Assembly: GCA_032622095.1 (NCBI GenBank)
Contig: CP136066.1
Coordinates: 105,795,319-105,859,318, forward strand
DNA length: 64,000 bases
Origin: Siphonodentalium dalli
Lineage: Eukaryota > Mollusca > Scaphopoda > Gadilida > Siphonodentaliidae
Direction of reading: 5' to 3'
The notes below the pieces were generated by a model that saw only the letters and a list, made by a program, of their open reading frames with translations, searched no databases and was not told the origin of the DNA. The position numbers and the translations under genes were made by a program. Shown piece by piece: positions 11,301 through 21,279 of this stretch (positions are counted from its first letter, which is position 1; every line of letters starts with the position of its first letter).

Positions 11301-14300
11301 GGGAGCAACTGCTCTCGCACCCGTATGCACTCGCACCCATATGCACTCGCAATTTTTAATTCATGGGTGCTAAAATTTGCACTCGTCCTTATCAAGATGT
11401 TCATGGTCACTGTAATTGTTGATTCATTATTGAACTATTTGAAGGTATATTTAGAACCTTTCCCACCTCAGTTATATTATGGGCATTTCAAAGTGTGAAT
11501 GGACATAGGTTTATCCCACAATGACATTTTGTTTGAGAAAAAAAAGGACTGCATCACCAACTTCAACTGGGGAACTTCAATTTGATCCTATTTCTCCCAT
11601 AGAAGTTGAGGCCTAAGCAGAATGAGGTTCCCAGAGGGTAAATTTGATGATGCTAGCCCGCCATGAAGCATTGCATCACTAAATTCACCATCTGGCAACC
11701 TCATTCTGCAATTCTGCAACATTTATTAAAAAAAATAGAAATTTATGTTGTATGCCTAACTGACAGACAGAGTTCAATATGTGATAGAGCCAAGTAAGAA
11801 GTACAATCTTCCTTATTATATGTTTCAAACCTATAAGGAAAGTTTCCAGGTTTGTTATTGGAGAATTGAGGATCCTATTAGAAATGGAAATGTCCTTACC
11901 TGAATATACTATGTGTATAGGAGTGTTCTATTTTTCCAATAATTGAAGTGTATAAGATGATACACCTTAAGACTTGTTACTCGTTAATTAACACTAGCTT
12001 TCAGCCATTCTGATGACATTTTTCAATTGAAATGCAAGATCTCAACATTAGCGTGGTGACATCCCTACACTAACTTTAAAACTTTGCCCTAATTTCAATT
12101 TAAAATCGACCAGAATCGTCAAAACGTCTGGTGTCGTTTAATCATCTAATATCCTTCAATTATCAAAAAAGACTTTACAGCGATATTTGTAATTTTTTTT
12201 TAGGAACTTCAGTACGCTATAGAGGAACTTCACAAGCAGAAGACGGCTTTTCAGTCAAGGATCAATGACAAAGAATCTGAGATTGAAAAAGTTCGCACCC
12301 AGGTGAGGGAGATATTTGAATTTAAGGAAATTTTATCCACTGCTCATTATTCGCTTCATTTTCAGAGAACCGTAAGAACCTTCATATTCCCCCTAATATC
12401 CCAAAAGATTATCCTGTTTGTAAGCAAATATTGCTCTTGGTAAAATTAGATGTAGCTGTAGTGGCCTGTACTGTACAGATATGATAAAGATATACCGCAC
12501 CTACCTTTTATTTTTGCCAGATTCGTCCATCTTAATATGATGTTCAACACTGACAATTTTATTTAATTAATTTAAAATTAATTATATATATCCCTATTTC
12601 TATTTAGCATCACTGGGTTGTCTCTCATAAGGTTATTGAACAACTCTGTATGCTGACTGGTATAAATTGGAACAGCAAAAAAGTAGTGGTGTATTCTATG
12701 CTATTTCCACATTCACATTGGCAGGGGGAAGGGTATCAGTGCATTTTCTTGATATATGGATTTTGTCATAATAATAATAATGCATATCATTTATATAGCG
12801 CTTAATCCCTGGTGTAGCTCTAAGCGCTTACATTATTACCCCAGCTGTTTTTTTTTATGAGTAATGCCGAGTCTTGTGCCTGCTGCCATTTTACAGGCGC
12901 TTCACTAGAGCGGCTAACGGATACCCAACAACCAGGTACCTATTTCTCGTCTAGGTACGACGAAGCGAGCACAGTACAAGTGACCTTGCCCAAGGGTCAC
13001 AACCTGGCGTGAGATTTGAAACAGCGTGTGGCTATATATAGCACACACACCGCTCAATTCGGCCAAGCCACTGTTGTGGAGACAATAGTCCACCGAGCGA
13101 GGCGCGAACTCACGCCGGTGCATTAACACCATTACAAGTCCGACACTCTACCCACTGGGCTACCACATCCACATGGACCTGGACAACTTTCATCTCTCAT
13201 TGGAAATAAAATATGTTTAATCTAATCATCATATATAAATCAGTGAATACTGAGTTCTGGATGTTATTTACGCTGATAGGGTTAACATGTTGAGTGCCGG
13301 AATTCAATTAGTGATCCGACCAGTTTGCCAAGCCAGACAAATTTCCTGTTAACTGTATCTATAGTAAATAGCATTCTGGTTGACTAGATTATGCGATTCT
13401 TGGCAGCAGACCTGTTAATCTAGAACATTTTGATCAGGGAGATATGTGCTCTGAGTTTGGGAGATTGAGGGTCCTATCAGGGAGATTTTTTCAACCCTGA
13501 AATTACCATTTGTCAGATGAAAAAAAGAAAATATGAAGCTTTCATTCATCAATTTATAAAATAAAAACTTATGTTAATATATATTGTAACATTTTACATA
13601 AAATAAACATTATATTCATTCAGCACACTTTCACTAATTTATGTTCTGTGATTAATGCCATTTCATCACACAATCACTAATTTATGTTCTGTGATATATG
13701 CCATTGTGGCACCCTTTGCCAATTTACACATTTCCAAGTTAGATAGCGCTCTGACGTATTTTGTGCGCATTGTAAATGACTATTCTATATGCATTGTTAA
13801 TGACACCACGCTCCATTCAAGATTTGTTCTCCGATCAGCGATGCTTATGAATCGAAAACTTAAGTTAGCAGCTCTCGTCCAATCAGAATACGTGTTTCAA
13901 TGACATATATTCAACTTGAATTTCAATATATACATTTCAAACTAAATGGGAATATCCATTCATTAATTAACCTTTTCATGACGGGAGCCACGTTGGTTCA
14001 GCATTAAATGTCCTGTGCCAGTGCATTCTCTTATGTATGTGAGTCTACCATAGGTAGCCTTGCATATATAAGAGAATGCACTGGCTTACACAGTCAAGGT
14101 AAATATTGTAGGCCAATGTATTCTCTTATATATTCGGGGCTCCCTATCAGAGGCTCGCATATATAATAGAATGCATCGGGACAGTGTTTTTGTAACATTT
14201 CAGGAAGCTCCAGTCATGGAAGGGTTAATGAAAGGGTTTAAATGATCTGATCCTTTTGCTTCAGCTAACAACCAAGAGTTTGAGCACAACAACTGAGACC

Positions 14301-17300
14301 GAGCTTGATAACAGAGTACGGTGTCTTACGGAGAGTCTCATACAGAAACAGACGATGCTGGAAGCTCTCAGCACAGAGAAGAATTCATTAGGTCTCCAGC
14401 TCGAGAGACTAGAGGTGACAACTTTTCATATACAAACGCGGCATAAAATTTACTATATTTTAAAGTGATATTATGTACTTATTGAACCTTCATAATACAC
14501 CATACAATATCATAAGGGAATAGAACAGATAAAACTGGAAAAGAAAATCCGGAAAAAAGGATTGAATACTCCGTTGAATGCCCTCATAGTAGTGAACATC
14601 CATACCAAATTTAATTAAGATCTGACAGCTGGTGTTTGAGATATCTGCCGGGACAGACGGATGGAAAAAATGGACAGATGAATGGACGAGGTCAATCCAG
14701 TATACCCCCCATTCACTTCGAGAGTGGGGGTATAATACATACTATATATATCAAACGATGGCCACTAAGAACAATGCGGTTTAGAAAAAAAAAAGTAAAA
14801 CTTACTTCGTAAAATTTCATCCATTCGTCCCGGTGAAACGGGAACCAAGAATCATCAAATTTATAACATAAACATACTTGGCACCAAGTATACTTGATTG
14901 ATATCACTCAACATATCATCCCACCCATAAATTGACTGCTGTGAAATGGGGTCATTTCCACATTTCTGATTGGTAACTGATCCCAGTGAGTGACATATGT
15001 TCAATTGTTTTGTCTCCACACTCGGAAACAAATGGTGGCTCGACATTCGGCATATACGTTGTTTATGTAATTCTTATTTTTGAGTTACATTTTGTGTTCA
15101 AATAACAGGTCATGAGTGTAGACATTTTGCCAAACCTTGAAATAGTGTGTCTGTCATTTGCAGAATGAGGTCCCCGATGGCGAATTTAGTGATGCTACAC
15201 CGCATAGCGGGCTAGCATCACCAAATTCTCCCACTGGGGACCTCATTCTGCTGAGGTGAAAGCAGAATGAGGTCCCCAGAGGGGGAATTTGGTGATGCTA
15301 GCCCGCTATGCGGGGGGTAGCATCACTATATTCACCTTCTGGGGACCTCATTCTGCAAATGACAGACACACTATTTCAAGGCTTGCATTTTGCTTGAACT
15401 TACTTTTCACTGAAGATCTATTATACAAATAAACCATATTGAACTATTATTATCTAGTTAACATGAGTGTTAATAATCACTTTAAATGGTACAATTCTCT
15501 ATTCTACTTTTGCTTGCATTTTTAAATATCTTTCAAGATAGACATCACACACGCATATATTTTGGAGGGTCCCATTGCTACCTCTATGCTGGTTCCTGTT
15601 TCATTTCAATTTCTTTGTCATAATACAAGAACATTTGAGCATCAGCATATTTCAATAACTTTCAACTCTATTTCAGTCACAATATAAAGACATCCAAGCA
15701 TCATCGTCTGTGATGCGGAGTAGCTCCGCTGTCGTACATGTCAATGATGATGAAGATGGTGAGACCCTAAATGTATTTGTATTTTTTTTTCCAATTTTAT
15801 AAATCACCCCTGGACTATCTATGACAAAATATGCATAAGAATATACTGTTTCATTCTATATTACTCCTATTGAATCACATACTATGTTGTAAAAGTTAAA
15901 ACTAATTGGTGAGAATTAGAGTGCAAACTCTACAGAAAAGGTTTTTATGCATATAATAAACAAAGATTTCATGTGCTACCCATGGGAAATGAGATAACAA
16001 TAAAGATATTTTTTCAATGTAATAAATACTAAACGTGACATTTGCCCCTAGTATTTAACCCTTTCTATACTAAATACTCATTGATGAGTAGTTACCTTAG
16101 GAAATGTTCAGAAAATAAGTTCAACAAATGACCATAGGTCTGCTTTTATTACCTGAACATCCCTCCAAATGAATAATATACCATTCCAATGTGTACTTTT
16201 ATAACTCAATGGGAGAATCCACTTCCAACCAAGTTATTTTTTTTTTTTAAATGTCAAAAAAATCCCTACCTACCTTATTTTAGGAGTACTTTCTTTTGTA
16301 TGCTTTTATTATCTGAACATCCCTCCAATTGAATAATATACCCATTCCAATGTATTCTATTATAACTCAATTAGAGCTGAAACGGACAGCCAGATAACTG
16401 GTTAGCATCCGGATGACGACGTAACCGGTTAGAAAAAAATTAACCAGACGAAACCGCTTCCCGCTATGTCAGTTGAATGTGAACGTGAATAATGCACTGG
16501 TACCCTCAAAATATTAAGATAAATGATGCAAAAGTAATAATAACCCCTATGCCACCGATAGTAGAGTGCAATGCAAGCATTAATTGGTGCACGAGGAAGT
16601 TTCAGATACTGAGTAGCAATTCTCAAACTGTCCGGAAGTGTCGGCGACCTTCAATCAATTCCGGCCTTTGAAGTTTTCTCTGATCTTCCGACGAGAGCAC
16701 ATGGGCACTGGGCATGCAGTCACTGTGTATCCAGTCGGGATAGTTCAAAGCAATGACGTCACTGAATCAGTGAATCTGTCATCTGATTGACACCCCTCAG
16801 ACTCAGACTTGAAAAGTGAACACGGCTATCGATCGACTCTGCGAGAATTAACGATAAATGCCATTAAATGGAATCGCGTAAATCGGAAGTGTGGGCGAAT
16901 TTATTACTTTCTAGTCTTTATTTATAATTCATTGGAGGATATACCAATGATCATATCATGATAATGATATATTACAGATCTTTAATATATAGTTTTGTTA
17001 CTCGTTTTACCAATACCCATACTATAATATTGTTACTCGTTTTACAAATGCCCAAACATATGCTGATCACCGGCAATTGCAAATAAGCGATCCCCCTACC
17101 ATTCACAAATTTCACTTGCTCATTCCCCATCACGAGAGCCAGCAAAAGAACAGTGAATTCGTGTTTTTGAATATCGTTAAATGCCGTGAATAAGGTCTTT
17201 ATTTCAGCTACTATTTCTCACTTAGGTTTGTCCCTGGAGCATGGAAAATGTCGACATAATTAGTATGAGAGAAGTCCGCTAGAAATTAGCGGTTAACCGG

Positions 17301-20300
17301 TTGAAATCCGGCTAACCCCAATGGTTAACCGGTTAGAAGAATGGGTTAACCGTTTCAGCTCTAAACTCAATGGGAGAATCCACTTAGTATGGAACCAAGT
17401 TATTTGTAAAAAAAAATAATCCCTACCTGCCTTATTTTAGGAGCATGTTACCTCAAATGCTCTTATATGGATGAAGTTTTCGGATATAAATATATACTTA
17501 AATGCTATCTTTCTGAAGTGAGTGTATTCGAAACAATCAAAGAAATGCTTTATGTACCTCATCTGAAATTCTACTCTCAAAAGTCTGAGATCTTAATTTG
17601 ACTTGTTGTGAGATTTTTTTCTGTTTATTACAGTACGACACAGGTTACCCACATTTATGAATGAAGGCCCCTCAGATCACGAAGTTACCAAACGGATGAA
17701 GAGAGCAGCCAATACGATTGATAAGTTCAGGTACGTCCTTGTTCCATTCCCTGATAAAAATTTCTATATGTAGGCCAAAATTAAAAAGCATAGAGGGCCA
17801 TCTTTTTAGCTCAACTTTACTTTGTAAAAGTTTGAGCAACTTTACTTTGTAAAGTTTGAGCTATTGCCATCGGTTGGCATAAACTGTCAACTATTTCCTT
17901 TGGCTCACCCTACAGGCCGCATCCCTCCTCTGATCATCACGAAACTTCATATGGATCTTCAGGGTGACCTCTAGATGGGAGCCATTGATTTTTTTACAAA
18001 ATTCGATATAAAAAAAACATGGCCACCAGCAGCCATATTTTTTCAGGTCATATGTCGGTCCATCTGTCATTTCTTTAAAACTATTTTCCAGGACTGCAAG
18101 ATAGAATGGGTTAATACTTGATTTGGATGGTTCTTATATGACTTAGATCAGATTTGTTCAAATAGGCAGCCCATTTGATATTGAATCCTGAAAGGCATAG
18201 AGCGATGTTTATGATCTAATTTGGAAATCTAATTTTACAAATAAAAAAATTCTGGATTTACAAGTGCCCATTGCCCAATATCAGATACTGATATTTTAAT
18301 CTGAGAAAGACCTGGGATTCTCTATTGGAATCTCTGAAATTATTGCCAAATTTCATATAATCATGCTATTATATGTGCTTTTTTATTGTTTCAGCATTAG
18401 ACTCGGCATATTTTTGAGGCGGTACCCAATAGCCAGAGTGTTTGTGATAGTTTATATGGTAGGTAGATCATGACATATTATCTTCTTTAAGAGCAGTTTT
18501 TGACACGGCCGTTTTGAAAAAACAACATATTATGTTATCGGTCTGTCTGTCAGTCCGTCCGTCCTTACACTTTTTTCATTTGCGGATGATAACTTTAGTA
18601 AGTCTGTACTGGAATTTGGTATGTGGGTTTACTACCACAAAATACAGGTCAAGTTCGACTCTTTTTGTTGGAATTTGCACTTAATTTTCGTTTCTGGATG
18701 ATAACTAGTTTCTATATATCCCCAATTGGTGGACGACACATTGCATACTCGAGGTACCCATTGGATGTATATCTCAATATTACCATTTCGAAACTTCAGA
18801 CTATATCTCCCATAGCGGATGAGACCATGCAGAATGAGGTCCTAAGAGGGTGAATTTGGTAATGCTAGCCAAATGCGTGATAACATCAATAAATTCACCC
18901 TCTGGAGACCTCATTCTGCAAATGACAGGCACACTAAACTCAGGTTTGCTGTTGCTAGAACTGGCTTCTTTATATTGGCCAGAAGTGACTTGTCACACAA
19001 AATTGGCTTTAAATATAAGGTCTGGATTTGTTTAACTCTTTCATCACTGAATATACAGATATAGATATCCCAGAACCCTGGATTGACAGCTTGCCTCAGT
19101 AAAATTAGGTGTCCCTGATGTATCGCTTCAATACTACCTTTATGTTATGGCAAACTGCATGTTTTTTAAGATCGTTAGTAAGTATCCTTCAATTTGTGCT
19201 ATATACCAGTTGGTGATGTCACCTCAAAATGATATCTCAGGTGAGAACTGAGAAGACAGTGAAACCCAATAAACACTAGTTGAATCAATGGTATGTGGGA
19301 CAACTTCGCTTAAGAATGTGTCCCACAACTACATGTATCAATTTCTTGCATGTGTGGTGTATATACCTGGTTGTGATGATGACCTGCATGGTTTCAAATG
19401 TTTTACCAATCGTTTCATTGAACCTAATTGCCTTCTCAAAGGTGAGAACAGACCAATATTAACCTAGTATTCCCAAAAAGATGTTATTTGAACGAAATAG
19501 ACATATTTCCCTATATTTAGGCCCACATGCATTTACATGTGATTATGCTGAATGAATTATGAGTAACTTTCCAACTAAAACAACTGTCAATGTCCTGATT
19601 GGGTTCCCAAAATGTTTATGAATGACGATGTCGTATTTATAACATGCACCCACAACTGTTATTATTGAAGTCGCACCGATAAAACATCGTTAGAAAGGTG
19701 AACATAATCTTCTTTATTTCATATACTTATAGTGATATTGGTATGTATGTGTTATAAACAATAATAAACAAAATTGGTTTGTGACTCAAAACACCACACC
19801 TGTCGGCAGTATTGTGTCAACAATTTTTAGTAAACCCCAAAATAGTAATTGTGATATCATACAGGTGCTGTCTATAGTTAGGCTGGGAAAATCTCTTTAT
19901 GGCCATACATGTCAGGTCTGCACAAATCAATTAGTATTGATACCGAATATCACCCAAAGGATATTCAAGTCGCTAACCAACAAAATCATTTGTATATTCC
20001 TGGGAGTATTGTATTATTCTTGAAATTTACGCTCTGCCTGCTGAAGCGGGCTGCCATGGTGAACTTAAATTACATCATGTCTGCTAAAGCGGGCTGTCGT
20101 GATGAAAGAGTTAAACAAGGTTGGGCAAGTTTGCATAGAGCAGTGAAGAGATTGAGATGACAATCATCTATTCCCTTACTTATTTTCAAATCTGAATCCT
20201 GCATTTTGAAAAATTTCTGACCAGCATAGGAAGAAAAAAAAACAATCAGTTGGTACCAAAGAATATTGAATATGGGTGCACTGATAGGTGTTTAATAAAT

Positions 20301-21279
20301 ATACAATCACAGTGTATGAAGAAGGTGAACTCTAGTATGCAGCAAATTAAAACTTGGAAGTCTTGATGGCTCTCGTAAAGTTGCACCATAACACACTTGT
20401 GAAATAATGTTCACCAGATTCACACACCTGTGTGGTACTGTCTACGTGAATTTCTAGGACCAGGGCTCTAAGGCCAAAAAAAAAAAGGTTTTGGTTCTCA
20501 GGCCCCGCCGCATTGAATAAAAAGGGCCGCATTAGGCCTTTTTATTGCAATGCCTGATGTTATGACAAAAAAACTTACGAAAATAAATTGAAAAAACGAA
20601 GATTTTGTTGTTGTTTTTTTGGGGATTTTATCAACATGTCCATAGCAGATATGTGTTGAATATTAGTGTGCATTGAGCTCTAACATGTAATGTGTTAAAA
20701 AGTGACTTGCAGGCGTACAACATGAAGTAGATGACTACAATTAAGAAAATGATTAGCTGATCCTCATGCTCTTCTTACAATTAGTCATTGTGAACAACTT
20801 ACACTAATTGTAACTTTATACAATTGAAAGGCACAGGACTAAATTCAGGATCACATATTAGAATGGGGAGGTATCAGTTTTTAGACAACAATAACAGTTA
20901 ATGTCAGGGGCATTATATATTGTTAGGTAATCCCAGTCATACACTGGTAGTACAATGTCATTTTTATATAAGACTAAATTAGTTTATATGCATAACAGTT
21001 CCCTCTACCTTTCTGGTTATTACTAGACAGAGGAAGGTATCTTTGTCCATGCATACTATGCGTAGAAAAAAATAAAAATAAAACCCTCCCTCATTGATTT
21101 GAAGAAAAAAATTGCCCGAGAACCAAAAAACTTTTTTTTTTTGGCCTAATATATAACCTTATTCTCATTTTCAGGCACTGCTGCACCTATGGGTGATGGT
21201 CGTCCTGCTAACATATCAGCCTGAGATTCATGGAGTCGGTGACATGAAACAACCTAAGGCTCCAGATGGTTGGCATTGA
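5246..21279 (+). CDS. GOLGA5: Golgin-84 (GOLGA5 family), C-terminal half, ten exons
   Basis: Golgin-84 is a Golgi-membrane coiled-coil tether of the cis and rim cisternae. In animals it is linked to Rab1 and to COPI vesicle capture together with CASP. Ten exons at 5246-5342, 7871-7977, 9871-10038, 10789-10917, 12204-12302, 14265-14414, 15677-15758, 17634-17730, 18395-18458 and 21175-21279 join in frame to 365 codons plus stop. Diagnostic stretches are KATRILQ-like KASRILQ, then KDKLIAGLREGSG, LIQKQTMLEALSTEKNSL, SIRLGIFLRRYPIARVF and LLHLWVMVVLLTY. Heptad-rich coiled coil fills fragment residues 1-250, a Ser/Asp-rich linker follows, and a single hydrophobic anchor lies at about 325-345 with a short tail behind it. 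The family is usually near 700-730 residues, so about half is here; the N-terminal exons must lie left of the window. Family identity is very secure. Confidence 0.96.
5348..5430. mobile_element. M3 copy 2 (right-end remnant abutting golgin exon a)
   Basis: Retains CATCCCCCAAATAAATAATA through AAAGAAAGGGTTAA. Its left break is within about 5 bases of the GT donor of golgin exon a. Confidence 0.7.
5646..5809. mobile_element. M1 palindrome copy 1 (shortened left arm)
   Basis: CAGTAATGCTCTAAGTAATC and its inverse at the other end, flanked by TA on both sides. Part of the left stem is deleted. Confidence 0.85.
5810..6796. other. Golgin-84 intron, no recognised feature
   Basis: AT-rich non-coding sequence with an A13 run near 6461. 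No repeat family of this window is seen. Confidence 0.6.
6797..7656. mobile_element. Non-autonomous hAT-like element, exact 8-bp duplication
   Basis: Termini CAGACCTGTTAAGTTT and AAACTTAACAGCTCTG are inverted with one mismatch in 16. CTACTGAC is repeated at 6789-6796 and 7657-7664. 860 bp, no transposase frame. Lies in a golgin-84 intron. Confidence 0.88.
7871..7977 (+). CDS. GOLGA5: Golgin-84 exon b
   Basis: The acceptor is CTTACAG and the donor is CAG/GTAGGT. The reading is phase 1 in and phase 0 out. It encodes a coiled-coil segment beginning NVQLNNQMQILKKQMNSAKQ and ending KASRILQ, a well-conserved golgin-84 block. Confidence 0.94.
8041..8163. repeat. Isolated 123-bp hairpin
   Basis: TAGTCTGGGTGTGTTTTATT at left is mirrored by AATAAAACACACCCAAACTA at right, and GTGCTGTGG by CCACAGCAC. 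It starts about 60 bases after golgin exon b. Likely a MITE, single copy here. Confidence 0.75.
8698..9398 (+). repeat. Array B, about three ~173-bp units
   Basis: Head hairpin TATACCCCCC-T/A run-GGGAGG, CCGTC run, then units with GATGTCTGTTCA, AATTTGGTATGGATGTTCAC and TTATCTGGAAATGTTGGC. Ends GGTATGCCACAAGGGGGTAT. Confidence 0.85.
9399..9870. other. Golgin-84 intron, no recognised feature
   Basis: Unique-looking AT-rich intron between array B and exon c. Confidence 0.6.
9871..10038 (+). CDS. GOLGA5: Golgin-84 exon c
   Basis: This exon has 56 codons and is phase 0 on both sides. The acceptor is TTTTTTACAG and the donor is CAG/GTCTGT. It encodes SKDKLIAGLREGSGAAGEA and then an EEIQKNK coiled coil. 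The SKxKLI-SLKEGSG-like start is a golgin-84 signature. Confidence 0.95.
10240..10485 (+). repeat. Array D-type unit
   Basis: CTTTGGCACACCCTACAGGTC, GATCATCACCACACTTCATA, TCTAGATGGGAGCCATCA and CAGCAGCCATTCTTGGATTT match array D. Confidence 0.75.
10789..10917 (+). CDS. GOLGA5: Golgin-84 exon d
   Basis: This exon has 43 codons and is phase 0 on both sides. The acceptor is TTTGTCAG and the donor is CAG/GTTTGT. It encodes DLEVQMQNENDTSRENIISL and more Glu/Gln/Leu-rich coiled coil ending LLKQKQ. Confidence 0.92.
11019..11711. mobile_element. M4 long form with a nested 269-bp insertion
   Basis: CAAGCTTGGCTATTGTGTAT start, hairpins at 11050-11135 and about 11620-11706. The core is split by 11283-11551. 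The right end is truncated after CTCATTCTGCA. Confidence 0.68.
11283..11551. mobile_element. 269-bp hAT-like insertion nested in M4
   Basis: Termini CAGTCCTTT and AAAGGACTG. Flanks CATCACAC (11275-11282) and CATCACCA (11552-11559) match at 6 of 8 positions. Other M4 copies lack it. Contains repeated CTCGCACCCRTATGCA. Confidence 0.72.
12204..12302 (+). CDS. GOLGA5: Golgin-84 exon e
   Basis: This exon has 33 codons and is phase 0 on both sides. The acceptor has a strong T-run before TAG and the donor is CAG/GTGAGG. It encodes a coiled coil with a FQSRINDKESEIEKVRTQ block that parallels the SRIKDRDEEIQKLRNQ block of vertebrate golgin-84. Confidence 0.93.
12769..13172 (-). repeat. tRNA-derived SINE
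   Basis: On the minus strand a tRNA-like head near 13172 has TAGCCCAGTGGGTAGAGTG (A box-like) and GTGAGTTCGCGCC (B box-like). A conserved middle follows, then a tail AGCGCTATATAAATGATATG and (ATT)n. This is the layout of invertebrate SINEs with an L2-like tail. It is about 400 bp and not a functional tRNA gene. Confidence 0.82.
13407..13880. mobile_element. Possible diverged relative of the 6797 hAT element
   Basis: CAGACCTGTTAATCTAGAAC and a GGGAGAT block resemble the left end of 6797. AACTTAAGTTAGCAGCTCT near 13870 may be the right end. No target duplication seen. Confidence 0.35.
13967..14228. mobile_element. M2 copy 2 (full, TTAA-bounded)
   Basis: TTAACCTTTTCATGACGGGAG at left and GTCATGGAAGGGTTAA at right enclose two hairpins with ATTCTCTTATATAT arms. 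TTAA at both ends and a CCYTTT terminus are piggyBac-like. The element lies just upstream of golgin-84 exon f. Confidence 0.8.
14265..14414 (+). CDS. GOLGA5: Golgin-84 exon f
   Basis: This exon has 50 codons and is phase 0 on both sides. The acceptor is TTGCTTCAG and the donor is GAG/GTGACA. It encodes the most conserved coiled-coil segment (LTESLIQKQTMLEALSTEKN and LQLERLE). The M2 copy 13967-14228 ends only 36 bases upstream of the acceptor junction. Confidence 0.96.
14575..14740 (-). repeat. Array-type head and unit, reverse orientation
   Basis: On the minus strand TATACCCCCACTCTCGAAGT hairpins to GGGGGGTATACTGGATTGA, then CCATCCGTCTGTCC and AAATTTGGTATGGATGTTC. Confidence 0.75.
15131..15385. 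mobile_element. M4 foldback, short form with exact 8-bp target duplication
   Basis: Near-perfect ~45-bp inverted termini (CAAACCTTGAAATAGTGTGT against the inverse of ACACTATTTCAAGGCTTG). Two hairpins lie inside. CATTTTGC is duplicated at 15123-15130 and 15386-15393. The 8-bp duplication assigns it to the hAT type. Confidence 0.85.
15677..15758 (+). CDS. GOLGA5: Golgin-84 exon g (Ser/Asp linker)
   Basis: The acceptor is ATTTCAG and the donor is ATG/GTGAGA, with phase 1 out. It encodes SQYKDIQASSSVMRSSSAVV and an acidic NDDED stretch. This is the low-complexity linker between the coiled coil and the membrane-proximal region. Confidence 0.9.
16055..17451. mobile_element. M3 copy 3, tandemly duplicated and interrupted by a hAT element
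   Basis: Starts TTAACCCTTTCTATACTAAA. A roughly 155-bp internal unit occurs twice, at 16141-16300 and from 16301 (TGCTTTTATTANCTGAACAT start). The second unit contains the insertion 16372-17363. No intact right TTAA is seen. Confidence 0.75.
16372..17363. mobile_element. Non-autonomous hAT-like element, exact 8-bp duplication
   Basis: Termini TAGAGCTGAAACGG and CCGTTTCAGCTCTA are perfect inverses. AACTCAAT is duplicated at 16364-16371 and 17364-17371. Several AACCGGTTA motifs lie near both ends, as expected for subterminal transposase sites. 992 bp and no long frame. Confidence 0.92.
17634..17730 (+). CDS. GOLGA5: Golgin-84 exon h
   Basis: The acceptor is TTATTACAG and the donor is CAG/GTACGT, with phase 1 in and phase 2 out. 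It encodes RHRLPTFMNEGPSDHEVTKR and then MKRAANTIDKF, matching the KVRKAASSIDQF region just before the anchor in vertebrate golgin-84. Confidence 0.94.
17810..18060 (+). repeat. Array D-type head and single unit
   Basis: TAGCTCAACTTTACTTTGTA head (partly duplicated), then CTACAGGCCGCATCCCTCC, GATCATCACGAAACTTCATA, CTAGATGGGAGCCATTGA and CATGGCCACCAGCAGCCAT. Confidence 0.78.
18395..18458 (+). CDS. GOLGA5: Golgin-84 exon i (start of membrane anchor)
   Basis: The acceptor is TTGTTTCAG and the donor is ATG/GTAGGT, with phase 2 in and phase 0 out. It encodes SIRLGIFLRRYPIARVFVIV and YM. This is the basic motif plus the first half of the hydrophobic anchor, near-identical to vertebrate golgin-84. 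Confidence 0.96.
18495..18690 (+). repeat. Array C-type head and unit
   Basis: CGGCCGTTTTGAAAAAAC, GGTCTGTCTGTCAGTCCGTC, GGATGATAACTTTAGTAAG, AATTTGGTATGTGGGTTTAC and ACAGGTCAAGTTCGA match 47908-48795. Confidence 0.78.
18690..18955. mobile_element. M4 right portion
   Basis: Core block (TTTCTATATATCCCC...) followed by GCAGAATGAGGTCCTAAGAG, the hairpin and the right end CACACTAAACTCAGGTTTG. Left half replaced by array C sequence. Confidence 0.65.
19032..20114. mobile_element. M8 TTAA-bounded element, copy 1 (CpG-decayed)
   Basis: TTAACTCTTTCATCACTGAA to TGATGAAAGAGTTAA, 1083 bp. Collinear with 59456-60665. No intact coding frame. Many sites that are CG in copy 2 are TG or CA here. Confidence 0.82.
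20461..21148. repeat. Inverted-repeat element with A/T-run termini upstream of last golgin exon
   Basis: TAAGGCC-(A)11-GGTTTTGGTTCTC at 20469-20500 is mirrored by GAGAACCAAAAAAC-(T)10-GGCCTA at 21118-21147. Starts CAGGGCTCTAAGGCC, which is hAT-like, but no duplication is visible. Confidence 0.6.
21175..21279 (+). CDS. GOLGA5: Golgin-84 terminal exon with stop codon
   Basis: The acceptor is CATTTTCAG. It encodes ALLHLWVMVVLLTYQPEIHG, completing the anchor, and then a short tail ending KAPDGWH before TGA at 21277-21279. The intron upstream carries an A/T-run inverted repeat that ends about 26 bases before the exon. Confidence 0.96.
   Translation, partial: ALLHLWVMVVLLTYQPEIHGVGDMKQPKAPDGWH

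Noticed and set aside
13060-13172. tRNA gene on the minus strand
   Set aside because: A and B box-like motifs are present, but no cloverleaf is convincing and the sequence continues into a SINE body.
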